Assembly (NCBI RefSeq): GCF_035325945.1
Contig: NZ_DAOKYX010000011.1
Location: 26,223-90,222 of the forward strand
Direction: 5' to 3'
Origin: Parvibaculum sp035325945
GTDB lineage: Bacteria > Pseudomonadota > Alphaproteobacteria > Parvibaculales > Parvibaculaceae
Length of the DNA: 64,000 nucleotides
The translations under genes and the position numbers were made by a program. Below the pieces are notes generated by a model that worked only from the letters and a program-made list of their open reading frames with translations, was not told the DNA's origin and did no database searches. Positions 33,694 to 42,862 of the stretch are shown here, piece after piece (the first letter of the stretch is position 1; each line of letters begins with the position of its first letter).

Positions 33694-34902
33694 TCAGAGC
33701 CCCAGCACGGCTTTCGCCATGATGTTGCGCTGGACCTCGTTGGAGCCGCCATAGATCGACGAGGCGCGAGTGTTGAGATATTTGGCCATCGGCATCAGCG
33801 CGTGCTCGGGCCCGACCGGCGCGACATTGGAGCCCCAGATGCGCGCCTCGACGACATGCGGCCCCGCGTAATAGGCGATGGCCTCGATCGCAAGCTCGGT
33901 GATCTTCTGATTCGTTTCCGTCCCGCGCGTCTTGATGATCGAGGAAGCGGCGCCGGGGTTTTGCCCGTTCGACAGCGCCGACATGATGCGGTGCTCGGTG
34001 AACTCGACCGCCGTCACCTCGACATCCGTCTCGTCGATCTTGCGGCGGAAGGCCGGATCGTCGATGAGGCGAGTGTCGTCGCTGGAGCGCTCGTCGGAGG
34101 CGATGCGGCGCAGCCTGTTGAGCCCGTTGCGCAGATTGGCGCCATGCGCCGAGCCGCCGCGCTCGAATTCGAGCAGGTATTTCGCCACCGTCCAGCCATT
34201 GTTCTCCGCGCCGACGAGGTTCTTCTTTGGCACGCGCACATCATCGAAGAAGACCTGATTGACCTCATGGTCGCCCGCGAGCGTGATGATCGGTTCGACC
34301 TTGATGCCGGGCGCCGACATGTCGTCGATGAGGATGAAGGAGATGCCTTCCTGCGGCTTCGCCTTGGGGTCGGTGCGCACGAGGCAGAACATCTTGTTGG
34401 CGATATGCGCGCCCGTCGTCCAGAGCTTGGTGCCGTTGATGACATAGTCGTCGCCATCGGCGACCGCGCGGGTCTGCAGCGAGGCGAGGTCGGAGCCCGA
34501 ACCCGGTTCCGAATAGCCCTGGCACCACCAGTCCTCGCCCGAAAGGATGCGCGGCAGGTAGTGGTCCTTCTGGTCCTTGCGGCCATGGCCCATCAGCGTC
34601 GGGCCGACCATGGAGAGGCCCATATTGGAGGAGATGGGCGCGCCCGCCGCCGCGCATTCCGAAGCGAAGATGAAACGCTGCATCACGTTCCAGCCCGGAC
34701 CGCCATATTCCTTTGGCCAGGATGGAGCCGACCAGCCGCGCTTGTGCAGCCGCTTCAGCCATTCGACCCTGAGGTCGTGATCGGCGAGGATGCCGGGCGT
34801 CAGCCGCGCATGGGCCTTGAGATCTTCGGTCAGATTTTCGTCGAGAAAGGCCCTTACCTCGTCGCGGAAGGCGACATCCTCGGCCCGCATGGCGAGATCC
34901 AT
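33694..34902 (-). CDS. Acyl-CoA dehydrogenase (tandem copy B)
   Basis: A 402-residue paralogue of copy A with matching motifs: CQGYSEPGSGSDLASLQTRA, INGTKLWTTGAHIANKMFCL, VAKYLLEFERGGSAHGANLR and IYGGSNEIQRNIMAKAVLGL. The same Gly replaces the YEGT Glu and the same LEFERGG Glu is kept. AGGAGAGG lies four bases before the ATG at 34902, a strong site. It is the first gene of the pair. The two may form a heteromer or act on successive substrates. Upstream lies the divergent antiporter gene. Confidence 0.9.
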   Translation of the reverse strand: MDLAMRAEDVAFRDEVRAFLDENLTEDLKAHARLTPGILADHDLRVEWLKRLHKRGWSAPSWPKEYGGPGWNVMQRFIFASECAAAGAPISSNMGLSMVGPTLMGHGRKDQKDHYLPRILSGEDWWCQGYSEPGSGSDLASLQTRAVADGDDYVINGTKLWTTGAHIANKMFCLVRTDPKAKPQEGISFILIDDMSAPGIKVEPIITLAGDHEVNQVFFDDVRVPKKNLVGAENNGWTVAKYLLEFERGGSAHGANLRNGLNRLRRIASDERSSDDTRLIDDPAFRRKIDETDVEVTAVEFTEHRIMSALSNGQNPGAASSIIKTRGTETNQKITELAIEAIAYYAGPHVVEARIWGSNVAPVGPEHALMPMAKYLNTRASSIYGGSNEVQRNIMAKAVLGL

Positions 34903-35099
34903 CTTTTCCTCTCCTGTATTTCGTCCGGCCTCGTGTTTTTGCTCGTCTCGCCGGCTCTTTGCCCCTTACAGTATAGGCCTGAGCCAAATCCGGTCCATCG
35001 CGTTTGCCGCTCGCCGCCTGTTCATCGATGGGTGACGCACGGTCAGCCTTGGTCTGGAGCTGGAGCCCGCCCACAGAAATACGGAATCCGATTGCCGGG

Positions 35100-36914
35100 A
35101 TGGAAGTTGCCAATCACATCATCCTGATCGTCGCGGTGCTCGTCACCTTTGCGATCTTCGCCAGCGTTCTTTCCTCGCGCATCGGCGCGCCCGTCCTGCT
35201 CGTTTTCCTCGGCCTCGGCATGCTGGCGGGCGAGGACGGGCTCGGCGGTATCCAGTTCTCGGACTTCAAGGTCGCCTATCTCATAGGCTCGGTGGCGCTG
35301 GCGCTGATCCTTTTCGATGGCGGTTCGCGCACGAGGCGCGATGCGTTCAAGCAGGCGGGCGCGCCGGCGCTGATCCTGGCGACGGCCGGGGTCGTGTTCA
35401 CCGCCCTCATCACCGGCGTGGCGACGCATTACCTCCTCGGCCTCGAATGGGTGGAGGCGATGCTCCTCGGCACCATCGTCGGCTCGACCGACGCGGCCGC
35501 CGTCTTCTCGCTCCTTCATCTCAAGGGGCTGCGCCTCAAGCAGCGCGTCGCCGCGACGCTCGAGGTCGAATCCGGCATCAACGATCCGATGGCGATCTTT
35601 CTCACCCTCATCCTCGTGCAGGTGGCTGCGAGCGGCGAGAGCCTGCAACATGCGATCGCCCATCCGCTGCCGCTTCTGTGGGATTTCGCCTGGCAGCTCG
35701 TCGGCGGCATCATCTTCGGCGTTATCGGCGGCCAGATCGTGCTGCGCGCGGTCAACCGGTTGCAGCTCTCGGCCGGGCTCTATCCGATCCTTGCCTGCGC
35801 GCTGGCGCTCGTCGTCTTCGCGACCACGCAGGCCGCGGGCGCGAGCGGTTTTCTCGCGATCTATCTCGTCGGCTATCGCCTCGGCAACAATGCCCATCGC
35901 GCGACGGCGGAGATCGCCCGCTTCCTCGACGGCATGGCCTGGCTGTCCCAGATCGGCCTGTTCCTGATGATGGGGCTTCTCGTCACGCCGTCTCGGCTCT
36001 TGCCGATCCTGCTGCCCGCCCTTGCGATTTCGGCGGTGCTGATGCTGGTCGCCCGTCCGGTGGCGGTCGCGCTCTGCATCTGGCCGTTCAATTTCACGCG
36101 CAAGGAAGGCGCGTTCATTTCCTGGGTGGGCCTGCGCGGCGCCGTGCCCATCTTTCTCGCCATGATCCCGGTCATGTCCGGCCTCCACAATGCCTATGTG
36201 ATTTTCGCCGTCGCCTATGTCGTGGTGCTGACGTCGCTCATTGCTCAAGGCTGGACCGTGCCCCGCATCGCGCGCATGGCGGGGCTCGAACTGCCGCCGC
36301 GCCCGAGCCCGCGCGCCCGGGTCGAACTGGGGCTTCCTGCCGGCGTCGGCCGCTCGGTCGTCGCCTATACGGTCGATCCCATGAGCATCATGGCTCTGCG
36401 CCGCCCGCGCCGGCTGCCGCTTCCTGCGGGCACGGAAATTCTCTCGGTCATGAGCGATGGGCAGGTGCGCACGCTCCAGCCAGGAGACGGCTTCAATGGC
36501 GGCGATATCGTCATGCTGCTGACGGAGCCCGATGCGCTTCCCTCGCTCGACCGCCTCTTCGGTGCGCGAAAGGCGCGGCCCAAGGCCAAGGGCATCGGCC
36601 CCGTTGACTTCACGCTCGACGCCGGGGCCAATGCAGGCGAGGTCGCCGAGATGTATGGCTTCATGGTGACGCCGCATGAGCGCGACCTCTCGCTTGCCGG
36701 CCTCATGCAGGCGCGTCTCGGCCGCGAGATCGAGGTTGGTCAGCGCATCCGGGCGGGGTCGGTCGAACTCGTCGCCATCGGCATCGATGCGGAGCGCGCG
36801 CCGAGCAAGGTCGGGCTCGATCTCGATCCGCCGCCGCCGCAAAGCGCGATGACGCTGCTCCGCCTGCGTGCGAACGAGATCAGGAATTCCGTGCGCGAGA
36901 TGTTCCTGTCCTGA
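35100..36914 (+). CDS. Potassium/proton antiporter, CPA1 (NhaP2/CvrA-like)
   Basis: The 604-residue inner-membrane antiporter has about 12 transmembrane helices in the first 400 residues. LLGTIVGSTDAAAVFSLL and LEVESGINDPMAIFLTLIL hold the paired Asp residues of CPA antiporters. A soluble C-terminus of about 200 residues carries a TrkA-C-like regulatory part (VDPMSIMALRR, then LQPGDGFNGGDIVMLLTEPD). The layout matches NhaP2 (CvrA), which expels K+ in exchange for H+. The start at 35100 is chosen because the membrane domain begins there; no strong ribosome-binding site is seen. It is divergent from the acyl-CoA dehydrogenases. Confidence 0.88.
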   Translation: MEVANHIILIVAVLVTFAIFASVLSSRIGAPVLLVFLGLGMLAGEDGLGGIQFSDFKVAYLIGSVALALILFDGGSRTRRDAFKQAGAPALILATAGVVFTALITGVATHYLLGLEWVEAMLLGTIVGSTDAAAVFSLLHLKGLRLKQRVAATLEVESGINDPMAIFLTLILVQVAASGESLQHAIAHPLPLLWDFAWQLVGGIIFGVIGGQIVLRAVNRLQLSAGLYPILACALALVVFATTQAAGASGFLAIYLVGYRLGNNAHRATAEIARFLDGMAWLSQIGLFLMMGLLVTPSRLLPILLPALAISAVLMLVARPVAVALCIWPFNFTRKEGAFISWVGLRGAVPIFLAMIPVMSGLHNAYVIFAVAYVVVLTSLIAQGWTVPRIARMAGLELPPRPSPRARVELGLPAGVGRSVVAYTVDPMSIMALRRPRRLPLPAGTEILSVMSDGQVRTLQPGDGFNGGDIVMLLTEPDALPSLDRLFGARKARPKAKGIGPVDFTLDAGANAGEVAEMYGFMVTPHERDLSLAGLMQARLGREIEVGQRIRAGSVELVAIGIDAERAPSKVGLDLDPPPPQSAMTLLRLRANEIRNSVREMFLS

Positions 36915-36977
36915 TTTTGTCTCACCGGCCCGCTTCAGGCTATGTTTGCGCCAACGGGCAACTCTGGGAGGGTCGAT

Positions 36978-37748
36978 ATGGATCTGCATCTGAAAGGCAA
37001 GAAGGCCATCGTGACGGGCGCGACGCGGGGCATCGGCCGCGCCATCGCGGAAACGCTGGCGGCGGAAGGAGCCGATGTCGCGATCTGCGCGCGCAATCAG
37101 CTACAGGTGAACGAGGCGGTCGAATCGCTGGAGAAGAAGGGCGTTCGCGCCTTCGGCGGCACGGTCGACATCGCCGATGCCGAGGGCTTCAAGACATGGA
37201 TCGCGAGCGCGGGCCAGCTTCTCGGCGGCATCGACATTCTCGTCTGCAATGCCTCCGCGCTTCAGAACGGCAATACGGAAGAGGCATGGAAAGCCTCTTT
37301 CGAGATCGACGTGCTGGGCGCCGTCCGCGCGACCGACGCGGCCATGCCCTTTCTCGAGAAGGCGGCCGAGCAGCATGGCGACGCCGCCGTCATCATCATT
37401 TCGTCGATTTCGGCCGCTGAAACGACCTATGGCAATTCCTACGGCGCGCTGAAGGCGGCGCAGATCCATCTCGCCAAGGGGCTCGCCAAGGAAAAGGCGG
37501 CCAGGCATGTCCGCGTCAACACGATTTCTCCGGGCACGGTCTATTTCAAGGGCGGCGTCTGGGACATGATCGAGCAGCACATGCCCGACACGTTCAAGGA
37601 TGCGATGCGCCGCAACCCGACGGGCCGCATGGCGACGCCGCAGGACATTGCGAATGCCGCGGCCTTTCTGGCAAGTCCCGTCTCCTCCTTCACCACCGGC
37701 ATCAACATGGTGGTCGATGGCGCGATGACGAGCCGCGTGAATTTCTGA
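36978..37748 (+). CDS. SDR family oxidoreductase
   Basis: A 256-residue classical short-chain dehydrogenase: NAD(P) motif GATRGIG at 14-20, VCNASA in place of NNAG, catalytic Ser in IISSISAAE, Tyr155 and Lys159 in YGALKAAQI, ending SFTTGINMVVDGAMTSRVNF. It resembles 3-oxoacyl-ACP reductase-like proteins of catabolic clusters. GGGAGGG lies before the ATG. The closest SDR in the window (17093-17884) shares the VYFKGGVWD/ILFEGGVWE insertion, so both belong to one subgroup. Confidence 0.88.
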   Translation: MDLHLKGKKAIVTGATRGIGRAIAETLAAEGADVAICARNQLQVNEAVESLEKKGVRAFGGTVDIADAEGFKTWIASAGQLLGGIDILVCNASALQNGNTEEAWKASFEIDVLGAVRATDAAMPFLEKAAEQHGDAAVIIISSISAAETTYGNSYGALKAAQIHLAKGLAKEKAARHVRVNTISPGTVYFKGGVWDMIEQHMPDTFKDAMRRNPTGRMATPQDIANAAAFLASPVSSFTTGINMVVDGAMTSRVNF

Positions 37749-37751
37749 GAC

Positions 37752-38474
37752 CTACCCCACCAGTTTCATCCAGCGCCGCATCACGCGCCGCGCGAATGCC
37801 TGTTGCGGATCGAGCAGCGCGTCGATGGGGCCGATCTCTTCGGCGATTGCCTCCACCGGCACGCCCTGCTGGCGCGCACGTTCGCGGAGCCAGCCATCGA
37901 GCGTCGCGCGCGTGAGTTCCAGATGGAACTGAAAGGCATAGGTCCCGCGCCCGAGCCGGAATGACTGGTGGCGGCAGCTTTCGCGCGTCGAGAGCCATGC
38001 GGCGCCCTCGGGCAGGTCGAACGTATCCCGATGCCACTGCATGAGGCCGAGCCCGTGCTCTGCGTCGTGCAGCAGCGCGTCGCCCGCCGCCTCCGGCAGC
38101 CAGCTCTGCGGCAGAAACCCGAATTCGTCCTCGTCCATCCGGCGTACATCGGCGCCGAAGGCGCTCGCAACGAGTTGCGCGCCGAGACAGACGCCCATCA
38201 CCGGCTTCGCGCCTGCATGAAAGTCGCGGATGAGCGCACGCGTCCGCTCGATGAAGGGATATCGCGCCGCTTCATAGACGCCCATCGGCCCGCCCATGAT
38301 GACGAGCGCGTCATGCCCATCCATGCTCGCCGGCACCTCGTCGAGCGGCGATGAGGGATCGCCATAGCCGTAATGGATGGTCCTCACGTCGCAATCGGCG
38401 CCCTGCAGGCGTGCTTCATCGAGCAGCACGCCGGGCGGCGATGTCACATCGTTGACGAGGAAGAGAATGCGCAT
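37752..38474 (-). CDS. Class I glutamine amidotransferase-like protein (GMP synthase-type)
   Basis: A 240-residue stand-alone class I glutamine amidotransferase domain. The nucleophilic Cys is in KPVMGVCLGAQLVAS, the His/Glu in YAFQFHLELT, and LVIMGGPMGVYE is the oxyanion strand. GLMQWHRDTFDLPEGA is the WHxD(T/S)F motif typical of the GuaA-like stand-alone group, some members of which make gamma-glutamyl conjugates. The ATG ends exactly where the N gap begins (38475), so an upstream site cannot be seen. It lies just downstream of the prolyl aminopeptidase gene. Confidence 0.85.
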   Translation of the reverse strand: MRILFLVNDVTSPPGVLLDEARLQGADCDVRTIHYGYGDPSSPLDEVPASMDGHDALVIMGGPMGVYEAARYPFIERTRALIRDFHAGAKPVMGVCLGAQLVASAFGADVRRMDEDEFGFLPQSWLPEAAGDALLHDAEHGLGLMQWHRDTFDLPEGAAWLSTRESCRHQSFRLGRGTYAFQFHLELTRATLDGWLRERARQQGVPVEAIAEEIGPIDALLDPQQAFARRVMRRWMKLVG

Positions 38475-38574
38475 NNNNNNNNNNNNNNNNNNNNNNNNNN
38501 NNNNNNNNNNNNNNNNNNNNNNNNNNNNNNNNNNNNNNNNNNNNNNNNNNNNNNNNNNNNNNNNNNNNNNNNNN
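38475..38574. other. Assembly gap (100 N)
   Basis: Exactly 100 undetermined bases. The left edge is the ATG of the amidotransferase gene; the right edge is within the prolyl aminopeptidase gene. The missing bases should contain the last 35 or so residues of the latter, including its catalytic His, so true length is probably similar to or greater than 100. Confidence 0.95.
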
Positions 38575-39440
38575 TCGGGCCAGGCTTTCGCAAGCTCCCA
38601 GGCGGTGAACATCGGCGTCACCACATCGTAGCGCCCCTGCGCGATCACGCCCGGAATGCCCTTGAGCCTGTGGGCATTGAGGATGAGCTGGTCCTGCGGC
38701 TCGAACCAGCCCTTGTTCATGAAGTAGTGGCACTCGATCCGCGCGAAGGCGAGGGCGAAATGCCCGTCGGAGAAGCGCGAGACGCGCTCGGGATCGGAGA
38801 GAAGCGAGAGCGTCGTTCCCTCCCAGATGCTCCAGGCTTTCGCGCAGGCGATCTTCGCCGCCTCGTCGTCGCCGGTGAGCCGCTTGTAATAGGCCGCCAT
38901 CAGATTGCCGCGCTCTTCCTCGGGAATGGGCGCGATGAAATGCTCCCATGCGTCGGGGAAGATCGCATCCGTTCCTTCCTGATAGAACCAGTGCAGCTCG
39001 CGCTTCCTCAGTGTGAAGATGCCGCGCAGGATGATCTCCGTCACGCGCTCGGGATGCGTCTCCGCATAAGCAAGCGCCAGCGTCGATCCCCAGGAGCCGC
39101 CGCAGAGCTGCCAGCGCTCGATCTTGAGATGTTCGCGCAGCCGCTCAATGTCGGCGACGAGATCCCAGGTCGTGTTCTCGCGCAGTTCGGCGTGCGGCGT
39201 CGAGCGCCCGCAGCCGCGCTGATCGAAAAGGATGATCCGGTAGGCGCGCGGATCATGCGTGCGCCGCATCGTCGGGTTGGAACCGCCGCCCGGCCCGCCA
39301 TGAATGATGATGACGGGCTTGCCGTTGGGGTTGCCGCACTCCTCGAAATAGATCGTATGCAGCGCCGAGACTTTCAGTGTGCCCGTGCGATAGGGCTCGA
39401 TCTCGGGATAAAGCGTGCGCCGTGCGGCCTCATCGAACAT
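38575..39440 (-). CDS. pip: Prolyl aminopeptidase (C-terminus lost in the gap)
   Basis: About 288 residues of an alpha/beta-hydrolase peptidase (family S33) that removes N-terminal proline. Motifs are FEECGNPNGKPVIIIHGGPG, FDQRGCGRSTPHA, the nucleophile elbow QLCGGSWGSTLALAYA and the catalytic Asp in GVIAQGRYDVVTP. The catalytic His and last helices lie in the N gap. Typical length is about 320. The frame reads through the N run into the amidotransferase only by chance. The start is ATG at 39440. Confidence 0.92.
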
Positions 39441-39523
39441 GGTTCACCTCGTTCTTTCGCTGCGGGCTAACGTCGCGCTTCATGCCCACGCTTCGGCAGG
39501 CAGCGCTCTGTCTGCGGCGCCTT

Positions 39524-39694
39524 GAATCAAGCTCTTGATAAATCATCCAAATCCTGCCGGATGCAAGCCGCGCCCCTTGCGGACGCAAGGTTATTAACCA
39601 CTTTTTTGATTCTCGCGCCCCACAAGTCGTTGACGTGAATCAAACCGCGGCTACTATATCTGGACGCGCCGGGCTTCGGCGACGCGATATGAAG
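39524..39694 (+). promoter_or_regulatory. nrdAB promoter with NrdR-box-like pair and GANTC sites
   Basis: In the 405-bp gene-free stretch (39441-39845), TTGACG (39630-39635) and TACTAT (39652-39657) form a promoter with a 16-base spacer. NrdR-box-like elements lie at about 39654-39663 (CTATATCTGG, 8 of 10 positions against CWATATATWG) and 39685-39694 (CGATATGAAG, 7 of 10), exactly 31 bp apart. The first overlaps the -10. Three GANTC sites lie at 39524, 39608 and 39637. The rest of the region shows no gene; the untranslated leader is about 180 bases. Confidence 0.55.
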
Positions 39695-39845
39695 CAGGGG
39701 CCGGCGCAATCTCGAAATTATTGAATTCTGTCTCGTTCCGGCGGGGCAGAGGGGCGGCGAGGCTTAAGCCTCTCCGGCGGAAGGTTTTGCGCTCTTTCGT
39801 GGCGGCGGATGAGGCGCAACGGGGCCAAAGAGGGGATCAGGCGAA

Positions 39846-41837
39846 ATGCTGAACGATACGTCGAAAACGGTCGATATGAGCGATGTCGAGGCCACCGTTT
39901 CTGCGATCATCACGGGCGAGCGCGCGCCGCGCCGGGCCGAGGCGCGCCGCCCGCGTGCCGATCTTCTCGAACCCGAAATGCCCTTCGGCGAGATGGATCA
40001 GGCTGTGCAGCACGCGCATGGCTATCGCGTGAAGGTCGATCACGGCCGCGACGCGCTCTTGACCGAATTCGGCAAGGCGACGCTGACGGACCGCTATCTC
40101 ATGCCGGGCGAGTCCTTTCAGGATCTCTTTGCGCGCGTCGCTTCCTACTATGCCGATGACGCGGCGCATGCCCAGCGCCTCTATGACTACATCTCGAAGC
40201 TCTGGTTCATGCCGGCGACGCCCGTGCTTTCCAATGGCGGCACGCAGCGCGGCCTTCCCATCTCCTGCTTCCTCAATGAAGCCTCCGATAGTCTGGAAGG
40301 TATTGTCGGCCTCTGGAACGAGAATGTCTGGCTCGCGGCCAAGGGCGGCGGCATCGGCTCCTATTGGGGCAATCTGCGGTCCATCGGCGAAACCGTGCAT
40401 GGCAATGGCAAGACCTCGGGCATCATTCCCTTCATCCGCGTGATGGATTCGCTGACGCTCGCGATCAGCCAGGGCTCGCTGCGGCGCGGCTCGGCGGCGG
40501 TCTATCTGCCGATCGACCATCCGGAAGTCGAGGAGTTCATGGAGATCCGCCGTCCGACGGGCGGCGATCCGAACCGCAAGGCGCTCAATCTCCATCACGG
40601 CATCCTCGTCTCCGACGCCTTCATGCGCGCCGTCGAGACGGATGCGGACTGGGAGCTGAAGAGCCCGAAGGACCGCTCCGTGCAGAAGACGGTTTCGGCG
40701 CGTTCGCTCTGGATCCGCATGCTCACCTCGCGCATCGAGACGGGCGAGCCCTACATCATCTTCAAGGACACGGTGAACAACGCCCGTCCCGAGCACCACA
40801 AGCTCGCGGGGCTCGAGGTGAAGACGTCCAATCTCTGCGCCGAGATCACGCTGCCGACCGGCATCGACCATCTCGGCCAGCAGCGCACGGCCGTCTGCTG
40901 CCTCTCCTCGCTCAATCTCGAGACCTATTTCGAGTGGCAGGATCACCCGACCCTCATCGAGGACGTGATGCGCTTCCTCGACAATGTGCTGCAGGATTTC
41001 ATCGAGCGCGCGCCGGACGAGATGGCGCGGGCGAAATATTCCGCCGCGCGCGAGCGCTCGGTCGGCCTCGGCGTCATGGGCTTCCACTCCTTCCTTCAGG
41101 CCAACATGATCCCCTTCGAGGGCGTGATGGCGAAGGTCTGGAACAAGCGCATGTTCCAGCAGATCAAGACGCAGGCGGATGCCGCCTCCAAGAAGCTCGC
41201 CGAAGAGCGCGGCGCCTGCCCGGACGCCGCCGATTATGGCTTCAACGAGCGCTTCTCCAACAAGACGGCGATCGCGCCCACGGCCTCGATCTCGATCATC
41301 ACCGGCGGCACCTCGCCCGGCATCGAGCCCATCGCGGCGAACTCGTTCACGCACAAGACGCTTTCCGGCTCCTTCAACGTGCGCAACCGCCATCTGGCGA
41401 AGATCCTCGAGGAGAAGGGCCGCAACGACGACGACACCTGGTCGTCCATCGTCGTCAATGGCGGCTCGGTGCAGCATCTCGACTTCCTTACGGATGACGA
41501 GAAGGACGTTTTCAAGACCGCCTTCGAACTCGATCAGCGCTGGGTCGTCGAGCATGCAGGCGACCGCGCGCCGCTGATCGATCAGGCGCAGTCGGTCAAT
41601 CTCTTCCTGCCGGCGGACGTGCACAAGCGCGAACTCCACCAGCTCCACCTTCAGGCGTGGAAGAAGGGCGTGAAGAGCCTCTATTACTGCCGTTCGCTGT
41701 CGATCCAGCGCGCGGAGAAGGCCGAAATCGTCTCGCTGGTGCCCGCGAAGAATCTCGAAGTGAAAACGCTCGATCAGGTTGCGGCCGAAGGCCGCCGCGA
41801 AGCGGTCGAGTATGAGGAATGCCTGGCCTGCCAGTGA
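39846..41837 (+). CDS. nrdA: Ribonucleoside-diphosphate reductase, alpha subunit (class I)
   Basis: The 663-residue large subunit reduces ribonucleoside diphosphates to deoxy forms. Motifs are MPATPVLSNGGTQRGLPISC (first redox Cys), TSNLCAEITLP (thiyl-radical Cys), AVCCLSSLNLE and APTASISIITGGTSPGIEP. Tyr pair YYCRSLS is near the end; the C-terminal EECLACQ has the CxxC shuttle. The N-terminal extension is only about 45 residues, too short for an ATP-cone, so allosteric activity control by dATP at that site is probably missing. It lies 43 bp before nrdB. I use nrdA loosely; an nrdE-type name would also fit. Confidence 0.93.
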   Translation: MLNDTSKTVDMSDVEATVSAIITGERAPRRAEARRPRADLLEPEMPFGEMDQAVQHAHGYRVKVDHGRDALLTEFGKATLTDRYLMPGESFQDLFARVASYYADDAAHAQRLYDYISKLWFMPATPVLSNGGTQRGLPISCFLNEASDSLEGIVGLWNENVWLAAKGGGIGSYWGNLRSIGETVHGNGKTSGIIPFIRVMDSLTLAISQGSLRRGSAAVYLPIDHPEVEEFMEIRRPTGGDPNRKALNLHHGILVSDAFMRAVETDADWELKSPKDRSVQKTVSARSLWIRMLTSRIETGEPYIIFKDTVNNARPEHHKLAGLEVKTSNLCAEITLPTGIDHLGQQRTAVCCLSSLNLETYFEWQDHPTLIEDVMRFLDNVLQDFIERAPDEMARAKYSAARERSVGLGVMGFHSFLQANMIPFEGVMAKVWNKRMFQQIKTQADAASKKLAEERGACPDAADYGFNERFSNKTAIAPTASISIITGGTSPGIEPIAANSFTHKTLSGSFNVRNRHLAKILEEKGRNDDDTWSSIVVNGGSVQHLDFLTDDEKDVFKTAFELDQRWVVEHAGDRAPLIDQAQSVNLFLPADVHKRELHQLHLQAWKKGVKSLYYCRSLSIQRAEKAEIVSLVPAKNLEVKTLDQVAAEGRREAVEYEECLACQ

Positions 41838-41880
41838 GGCAAGGCCGGCATGACGAACAGGTGAATTGGGAGCAAGGCCG

Positions 41881-42840
41881 ATGTCCCTTCTCGAAGAACG
41901 TCTCGTCTACAAGCCCTTCCGCTATCCATGGGCCTATGATGCGTGGCTGACGCAGCAGCGCATCCACTGGCTGCCGGAGGAAGTTCCGCTCGCTGACGAT
42001 GTGAAGGACTGGGCGAAGAAGCTCACGCCGGGCGAGCGCAATCTTCTCACGCAGATTTTCCGCTTCTTCGTTCAGGCCGACGTCGAAGTGAACAACTGCT
42101 ACATGAAGCACTATTCCGGCATCTTCAAGCCGACTGAAGTCGCGATGATGCTCAGCGCCTTCTCCAACATGGAGACGGTGCACATCTCCGCCTATTCGCA
42201 CCTGCTCGACACCATCGGCATGCCCGAGACCGAGTACGAAGCCTTCCTCAAATACCAGCAGATGAAGGCCAAGTTCGACTACATGCGCGAATGGGGCGTG
42301 GCGACCAAGGCCGATGTCGCCAAGACGCTCGCCGTCTTCGGCGCCTTCACCGAGGGCGTGCAGCTTTTCGCCTCCTTCGCCATCCTCATGAACTTCCCGC
42401 GCTTCAACAAGATGAAGGGCATGGGCCAGATCATCACATGGTCGGCGCGCGACGAGACGCTGCACACGAACTCGATCGTCAAGCTCTTCCGCACCTTCGT
42501 CGAGGAGAACCCGGAAATCTGGACGGATGAGCTTCAGCGCGACATCTACAAGGCCTGCGAGACGATCATCCATCACGAGGACGCCTTCATCGACCTCGCC
42601 TTCGAGATGGGCGGCGTCGAGGGTCTGGAGCCCGGGGAAGTGAAGAGCTACATCCGCTGGATCGCGGATCGCCGCCTCGTTCAGCTCGGTCTTCAGTCGA
42701 TCTACCGGATCGAGAAGAACCCGCTGCCCTGGATGGACGAGATGCTGAACGGCATCGAGCACACCAATTTCTTCGAGAACCGCGCGACGGAATATTCCAA
42801 GGCCTCGACGCGCGGCACCTGGGAGGATGCCTTCGACTGA
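41881..42840 (+). CDS. nrdB: Ribonucleoside-diphosphate reductase, beta subunit (class I)
   Basis: A 319-residue R2-type ferritin-fold subunit that carries the diiron centre and tyrosyl radical. Asp67, Glu98 and His101 align with E. coli Asp84, Glu115 and His118; the spacing of 31 residues is kept. Tyr105 in METVHISAYSHLL corresponds to the radical Tyr122. The second half has the ligands in AFTEGVQLF and ARDETLHTNSIV. The radical Tyr and Asp ligand indicate a normal class Ia/b type rather than class Ic. The start ATG at 41881 follows GGGAGCAAGG. Confidence 0.93.
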   Translation: MSLLEERLVYKPFRYPWAYDAWLTQQRIHWLPEEVPLADDVKDWAKKLTPGERNLLTQIFRFFVQADVEVNNCYMKHYSGIFKPTEVAMMLSAFSNMETVHISAYSHLLDTIGMPETEYEAFLKYQQMKAKFDYMREWGVATKADVAKTLAVFGAFTEGVQLFASFAILMNFPRFNKMKGMGQIITWSARDETLHTNSIVKLFRTFVEENPEIWTDELQRDIYKACETIIHHEDAFIDLAFEMGGVEGLEPGEVKSYIRWIADRRLVQLGLQSIYRIEKNPLPWMDEMLNGIEHTNFFENRATEYSKASTRGTWEDAFD

Positions 42841-42862
42841 GGGGCGGGCAACATTCTCGAAG

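Noticed and set aside
37752..39440. Single 562-codon peptidase-amidotransferase fusion
   Set aside because: The join runs through 100 N; both parts are separate families and the second has its own ATG at the gap edge.
39837..41648. 603-codon frame opposite nrdA
   Set aside because: Antisense shadow of a strongly conserved gene.
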